From contig CAMUYQ010000002.1 in assembly GCA_947165025.1 (NCBI GenBank), forward strand, positions 186,001 to 250,000: a stretch of DNA of 64,000 nt, in the 5' to 3' direction. The notes below the pieces were generated by a model. That model was not told the DNA's origin. It did no database searches and was given only the letters and a program-made list of their open reading frames with translations. Positions 61,240-64,000 of this stretch are shown here, piece after piece; positions within the stretch are counted from its first letter, which is position 1; every line of letters starts with the position of its first letter. The DNA is from an uncultured Lachnospiraceae bacterium (lineage in GTDB: Bacteria > Bacillota > Clostridia > Lachnospirales > Lachnospiraceae). The position numbers were made by a program, and so were the translations under genes.

Positions 61240-63510
61240 TTATAAGGACTTTGTTTTCGCCTCGGGCAGGTGCTTTAAGAGCATCTGCTCCAGATCAAGA
61301 CTCTTGACAGGCTTTGAGAGATAATCATCAAAACCGGATTCAAGATACTTCTCTTTTGAGCCGATTATGGCATCGGCGGTCATGCAGATGACAGGAGTTG
61401 AGGTATTCAGACCGTTCTGCTGGGAACGGATGCTGTGCATGGTTTCGGTTCCGTCCATATTCGGCATACGCTGGTCCATGAGTATCAGATCGTATTTCTT
61501 CTTTTCCGTAAGCTCGATCGCTTTACTTCCGCTGTCCGCAGTTTCAATGACAAGCCCCGTGTCCCTTAGAAGTGCTTTTGCGACACGCAGATTGACGATG
61601 GAGTCATCGACGATAAGTATAACGGCATCTGATGCCGAGAATGAAACCTTGTACGGTTTTCTTGTGTTGTCGTTGCTCTCGGCACGTGTACTGACGGCAC
61701 CGACAGGCTCGGTTGATGTGATCTTTTGCGGTATCGTGATAATGAACGTGGAGCCTGAACCGTATTCGCTTTCAACTTTTATATTTCCGCCCATCATTGA
61801 TGCCAGATGGCGTGATATGGACAGTCCCAGACCTGTTCCTTCGATCGTGCTGTTGCGTTTGAGCTCCAGTCGTTCGAATGAACCAAACAGTTTATCCATA
61901 TCTTCCGGCCGTATGCCGATGCCGGTGTCTTTGACAGTGATGGTAAGGTTCAGGGTATTTCCTGCCTCGATCGTATCGTTTTCCTGCTTGCGGACTATGA
62001 GCCTCACATTTCCTTTGTCGGTGTATTTCACGGCATTTGTAAGTATGTTCGTTATTATCTGCCTGACGCGGACCATGTCACCAAACAGCTTGTCGGGAAG
62101 AGATTCATCCACGTCAACTATGAATTCAAGTTCCTTTTCCCTGGCCCGGAAAGATATCATTCCGATTATGTCTCTGATGATCGATCTTAATGAGTAATCT
62201 CTGTTTACCAGATCCATCTTTCCGGCTTCTATCTTGGACAGGTCCAGTATGTCATTTATTATGGACAGAAGGTTGTTTCCGGCCCCCTCAATGTTTGACG
62301 AAAACGTTGAGATGTTTTCAAAAGATTCGGAAATGACGGGACTTTTCTTCTCGTCCGTATCCCTTACTTTTTCGCACTCCCTCGATATCATCTCGTTAAA
62401 CCCGAGAACCGCATTTATTGGTGTACGTATCTCGTGGGACATGTTGGCAAGAAACTGTGATTTTGCCTCGTTTGCATTGTCGGCGATCTCTTTCTGCTTG
62501 CGGAGCTCGTCCATATACCTGTAGTGGTCGCTGTCGTCGGAGAGCGAATAAAGCGTTCCTATACGCGTTCCGTCTTCAGTAAGCTGATTGGCACGCGGAG
62601 TATATATCCTTCCGTCTATACGTAGGGGCTCTCCGGAATCTATTGATGAGTTAAAATCATTCAGCAGCTTCTTTATCGCACCCCCTGAACTTTCGGTTTC
62701 TTCAAGTTCCGGGAAAAGTTTCTCAGCCGGTTTGTTGAAATAACTGACTTCATCTTCGCTGTTAACAACGATGATACCTTCGGACAGCTCATCAACAACG
62801 TAGTTCTTTGCGGCAGCGGTCGTATCGAGCATACGGTATTTGACTATGGCGATAAGCATAAACGCCGTACAGACCGCATAACCGATGATCATCACGTCAA
62901 ATATGCGTGCCAGTTCTATAAGCTTCAGGAAATAAATAATAAAGGATGCCACGAGAGCGGTTATGCTGAACACCATGAACAGATTACGTTTTTTGGCGAT
63001 GGTGTTTTTCTCACGGATGTATGCTCTTACTATCAGATATACGCACAGTATCGCGTAAAAAAGGTTTAATAAAGTGTACACATAATAGACAGGACCACCG
63101 GAGTGCGGAAGTGTCGGGAAATCCCCGACCATTTTGAATTCCATATGTTTGTAATAGAGGTGATTACGCTCGAGATTAAGAATGAAGAAATAGACGATCA
63201 TGTTGAAGATTCCGGCGATCGCTTTTACAGCTGTGGGATAGAGTTTGCCGCACAGTTCGGCCACAAAAAGCGTCATGGCCAGTCCTACCCACAGGCGGCC
63301 GAAGTACCCGATCTTCAATGCCGCGACGTATGTTTCCTGATTGGTGGAATGAAGAATGACAATATAGGCTATATCATATACAAGATTGGCTACACAATAG
63401 AAGAAGAGATATGTATGAAGCATGCCTCCCCATTTTGTCAGAGTAAAGATGCATACCGCAAAAAGAGCGATTATCGTTATGTAAAGGACATATATGACAA
63501 ACTGGTACAT
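61240..63510 (-). CDS. Hybrid sensor histidine kinase, 7TM-PAS-HK-receiver
   Basis: 756 residues. About seven membrane helices (1-225) form the histidine-kinase 7TM sensor, followed by a PAS-like domain (about 235-335), the phosphoacceptor H359 in NMSHEIRTP, an ATPase domain (ILTNAVKYTD, DTGIGI, GTGLGL), and a receiver with DD in LIVDDSIVN and phosphorylated D679 in ILMDQRMP. It is an orphan hybrid kinase, similar in plan to the one at 22821. GAGGAG precedes the ATG. Signal and output partner unknown. Confidence 0.93.
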   Translation of the reverse strand: MYQFVIYVLYITIIALFAVCIFTLTKWGGMLHTYLFFYCVANLVYDIAYIVILHSTNQETYVAALKIGYFGRLWVGLAMTLFVAELCGKLYPTAVKAIAGIFNMIVYFFILNLERNHLYYKHMEFKMVGDFPTLPHSGGPVYYVYTLLNLFYAILCVYLIVRAYIREKNTIAKKRNLFMVFSITALVASFIIYFLKLIELARIFDVMIIGYAVCTAFMLIAIVKYRMLDTTAAAKNYVVDELSEGIIVVNSEDEVSYFNKPAEKLFPELEETESSGGAIKKLLNDFNSSIDSGEPLRIDGRIYTPRANQLTEDGTRIGTLYSLSDDSDHYRYMDELRKQKEIADNANEAKSQFLANMSHEIRTPINAVLGFNEMISRECEKVRDTDEKKSPVISESFENISTFSSNIEGAGNNLLSIINDILDLSKIEAGKMDLVNRDYSLRSIIRDIIGMISFRAREKELEFIVDVDESLPDKLFGDMVRVRQIITNILTNAVKYTDKGNVRLIVRKQENDTIEAGNTLNLTITVKDTGIGIRPEDMDKLFGSFERLELKRNSTIEGTGLGLSISRHLASMMGGNIKVESEYGSGSTFIITIPQKITSTEPVGAVSTRAESNDNTRKPYKVSFSASDAVILIVDDSIVNLRVAKALLRDTGLVIETADSGSKAIELTEKKKYDLILMDQRMPNMDGTETMHSIRSQQNGLNTSTPVICMTADAIIGSKEKYLESGFDDYLSKPVKSLDLEQMLLKHLPEAKTKSL

Positions 63511-63535
63511 ATTCTCTCCTCTTTAAAGAACATAT

Positions 63536-64000
63536 TTACAAAAGTGTTACCGGGAATTCGAAATATGTGTCCGGATAAGGCTCGTCTTTCAGGGTGAAAT
63601 GCCACCACTCGCAGTCGATCGGAACGAAACCGTTCTGCATCATGAGATCGCGAAGGACCCTCCTGTTGTTGTACTGTTCCTCGGTTATCCCCCTGTAATC
63701 CGGATGGGACACTTCCGAGAAATAGTCAAACGGACTGCCCATATCGAGCTCTTTGCCTGTACTCATATCAAGAAGAGTAAGGTCTACCGTGCTGCCGCGG
63801 CTGTGGCTCGACTGGCTGGCGATATATCCTTCGGAAAAGAGGGCCTCTTTTTCGAGGTCGGGATAAAAGAATGTTTTCATCCTCTGATCCAGATCTTCTA
63901 TGCCCCAGAGAACAAAATGCCTTACGGCACATGCCGGTCTGTACGCATCGAATACTTTCAGCCTGTATCCCATCACGTTGGCACGGTTACTCACGGCTTT
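63536..64000 (-). CDS. D-Ala-D-Ala dipeptidase, VanX type (5' end cut by window)
   Basis: At least 154 residues, with the start beyond the window end. LKVFDAYRP, then SSHSRGSTVDLTL (zinc His and Asp of the SxHxxGxAxD motif) and EWWHF (catalytic Glu and last zinc His) identify a VanX/DdpX-type M15D dipeptidase. It hydrolyses D-Ala-D-Ala and can be part of vancomycin resistance or of peptidoglycan turnover. No vanH or vanA is visible, so turnover is likelier. The reading frame is open to position 64000, with no clear start in view. Confidence 0.85.
   Translation of the reverse strand, partial: KAVSNRANVMGYRLKVFDAYRPACAVRHFVLWGIEDLDQRMKTFFYPDLEKEALFSEGYIASQSSHSRGSTVDLTLLDMSTGKELDMGSPFDYFSEVSHPDYRGITEEQYNNRRVLRDLMMQNGFVPIDCEWWHFTLKDEPYPDTYFEFPVTLL

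Noticed and set aside
63536-64000. Vancomycin resistance operon
   Set aside because: Only a VanX-type dipeptidase is visible; vanH, vanA or vanRS partners are not seen, and such enzymes also occur in wall recycling.

Overview
The window is chromosome from a Gram-positive, moderate-GC Clostridia, most like Lachnospiraceae (Butyrivibrio/Pseudobutyrivibrio type). The basis is the S10-spc-alpha order ending in ecfA1-ecfA2-ecfT-truA, a zinc-type S14, a long clostridial L17, a class B sortase with a signal-anchored substrate, several GGDEF proteins with varied sensors, a GH51 arabinofuranosidase, and no outer-membrane genes. The genus is an inference from gene content.

Layout. 1-2540: MltG-like/TrmR/TrhP block (cell wall plus tRNA wobble-uridine modification), with the order of Bacillus yrrL-yrrM-yrrO. 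2562-6474: four consecutive family 2 glycosyltransferases. 6545-8299: chemoreceptor. 8381-15206: tightly overlapping run of O-acetylhomoserine sulfhydrylase, diguanylate cyclase, radical SAM/SPASM enzyme, membrane protein with a Cys-Ala-Cys-Ala tail, and polyprenyl synthase. 15280-19065: signalling run of LacI-sensor/GGDEF, DHH-DHHA1 phosphoesterase, cyclic-nucleotide-binding protein and coiled-coil protein. 19371-25374: surface protein, its sortase, a hybrid kinase and a CPBP protease. 25306-29550: ATP-grasp ligase (minus strand), small membrane proteins, rRNA-type methyltransferase and PutP. 29816-46001: the ribosomal protein superoperon with secY, adk, map, infA and rpoA, carrying structured RNA upstream of rpsJ, rplC, rplB and rpsM. 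46063-49323: ECF transporter module and truA. 49347-52965: VWA/DUF2201-type protein, MoxR-type AAA ATPase and LRR protein. 53057-54817: GH51 enzyme and a small Cys-rich protein. 54874-59082: atypical tRNA-Gly(CCC), then a stretch closed by a decayed second copy of that tRNA's 3' end, holding a diguanylate cyclase and an AAA/DUF4143 protein. 59146-64000: minus-strand exonuclease, acyltransferase, hybrid kinase and a VanX-type dipeptidase cut by the window end.

The strongest leads for something undescribed are (1) the radical SAM enzyme translationally coupled to a membrane protein with a seven-cysteine CACACACACA tail and then a prenyl synthase; (2) the MoxR/VWA/LRR trio, whose metalloprotease-like motif has lost its glutamate; (3) the multi-hairpin RNA between rpmJ and rpsM, with two mutually exclusive hairpins; (4) the odd tRNA-Gly and its decayed partial copy; and (5) genes that look leaderless, including a divergent promoter pair sharing one self-complementary -35 box.

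All calls rest on reading the sequence; no database search was run.
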